A stretch of 64,000 nt of DNA from Timema cristinae (taxonomy: Eukaryota; Arthropoda; Insecta; Phasmatodea; Timematidae). The DNA lies in the NCBI GenBank assembly GCA_039000515.1, contig JBCFYV010000100.1, positions 51,984,587 through 52,048,586 on the forward strand. Reading direction: 5' to 3'. The notes under the pieces were generated by a model that was given only the letters and a program-made list of their open reading frames with translations, was not told where the DNA came from and searched no databases. Every line of letters starts with the position of its first letter. The stretch's first letter is position 1. Shown here one piece after another: positions 63,862 to 64,000 of the stretch. The position numbers and the translations under genes are program-made.

Positions 63862-64000
63862 CAAGTATTCGAGAATCTATAAAGTAGATCTGTTATTTTT
63901 GCTAAATAAAATTAGCCACAGGCAAAAGTAGTCAAATCTTAAACAGTGTTCAAAATATTATGAGAAAAATGAGATGCTCAATTTTGTTTGTTATATTGTA

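Overview
This window looks like intergenic or intronic DNA from an animal nuclear genome, most likely an insect or other arthropod. It is AT-rich, has no long open reading frame and no operon structure, and is packed with tRNA-derived SINEs, MITEs, non-autonomous Helitrons and minisatellites. Short degenerate CCTAA (TTAGG-type) runs fit an arthropod but do not prove it; species was not determined. I found no rRNA gene, no convincing functional tRNA gene, no CRISPR array and no intact transposase or reverse transcriptase.

Family names used below are mine. Five SINE families are visible. SINE-A, SINE-B and SINE-C have different tRNA-like heads but end in the same 'alpha tail' (CCCGAACGGGTAGTAAGACG, then CGGTGCTAA and usually TAA repeats). 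SINE-D and SINE-E have other tRNA-like heads and share a different 'beta tail' (GGTTCAGAAAGTGCACGTTA plus an upstream small hairpin). Many A and B copies have exact 11 to 15 bp target duplications, so they moved by target-primed reverse transcription. SINE-C copies are more diverged and older. DNA elements include a TTAA-flanked foldback MITE family (TFB, seven copies), a TA-flanked palindromic MITE (TAM, three), pogo-like elements (two), a hAT-like element, a PIF/Harbinger deletion derivative with two protein remnants, other terminal-inverted-repeat elements, and two non-autonomous Helitron families (HEL1, HEL2).

Layout. 1-6 kb: SINEs, one TFB and a HEL1 inside a SINE-C. 6.0-6.7 kb: 68-bp minisatellite. 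8.2 kb: 20-bp array. 10.5-11.2 kb: 46-bp array. 11-17.5 kb: dense SINEs, HEL2 and a TFB split by SINE-B. 18.0-18.6 kb: 37-bp array, then a GC-rich palindrome. 20.8-21.2 kb: 47-bp array. 22.4-23.4 kb: three-level nest of SINE-C, hAT and SINE-A. 26.8-28.6 kb: HEL1 and Harbinger derivative. 30-34 kb: mostly unique AT-rich DNA with HEL2 and foldback elements. 35-42 kb: SINEs, pogo-like, TFB and TAM elements and a tail-only SINE insertion. 42.9-43.3 kb: the best candidate for host coding sequence, a GC-rich minus-strand exon with a good splice donor. 45-50 kb: SINEs and DNA elements. 50.2-51.2 kb: 56-bp array. 56.3-57.2 kb: composite satellite with TGACGTCA in most units. 58-64 kb: TFB, old SINEs and, at 62.3-62.8 kb, a GC-richer promoter-like segment with a CRE/E-box composite and a minus-strand splice donor.

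How it works together: the region is a record of nested transposition. SINEs depend on unseen LINE enzymes that recognise the alpha and beta tails; the MITEs and Helitrons depend on unseen transposases. If the 62.7 kb donor and the 43.2 kb exon belong to one minus-strand gene, much of the window would be its introns, but nothing here links them directly.
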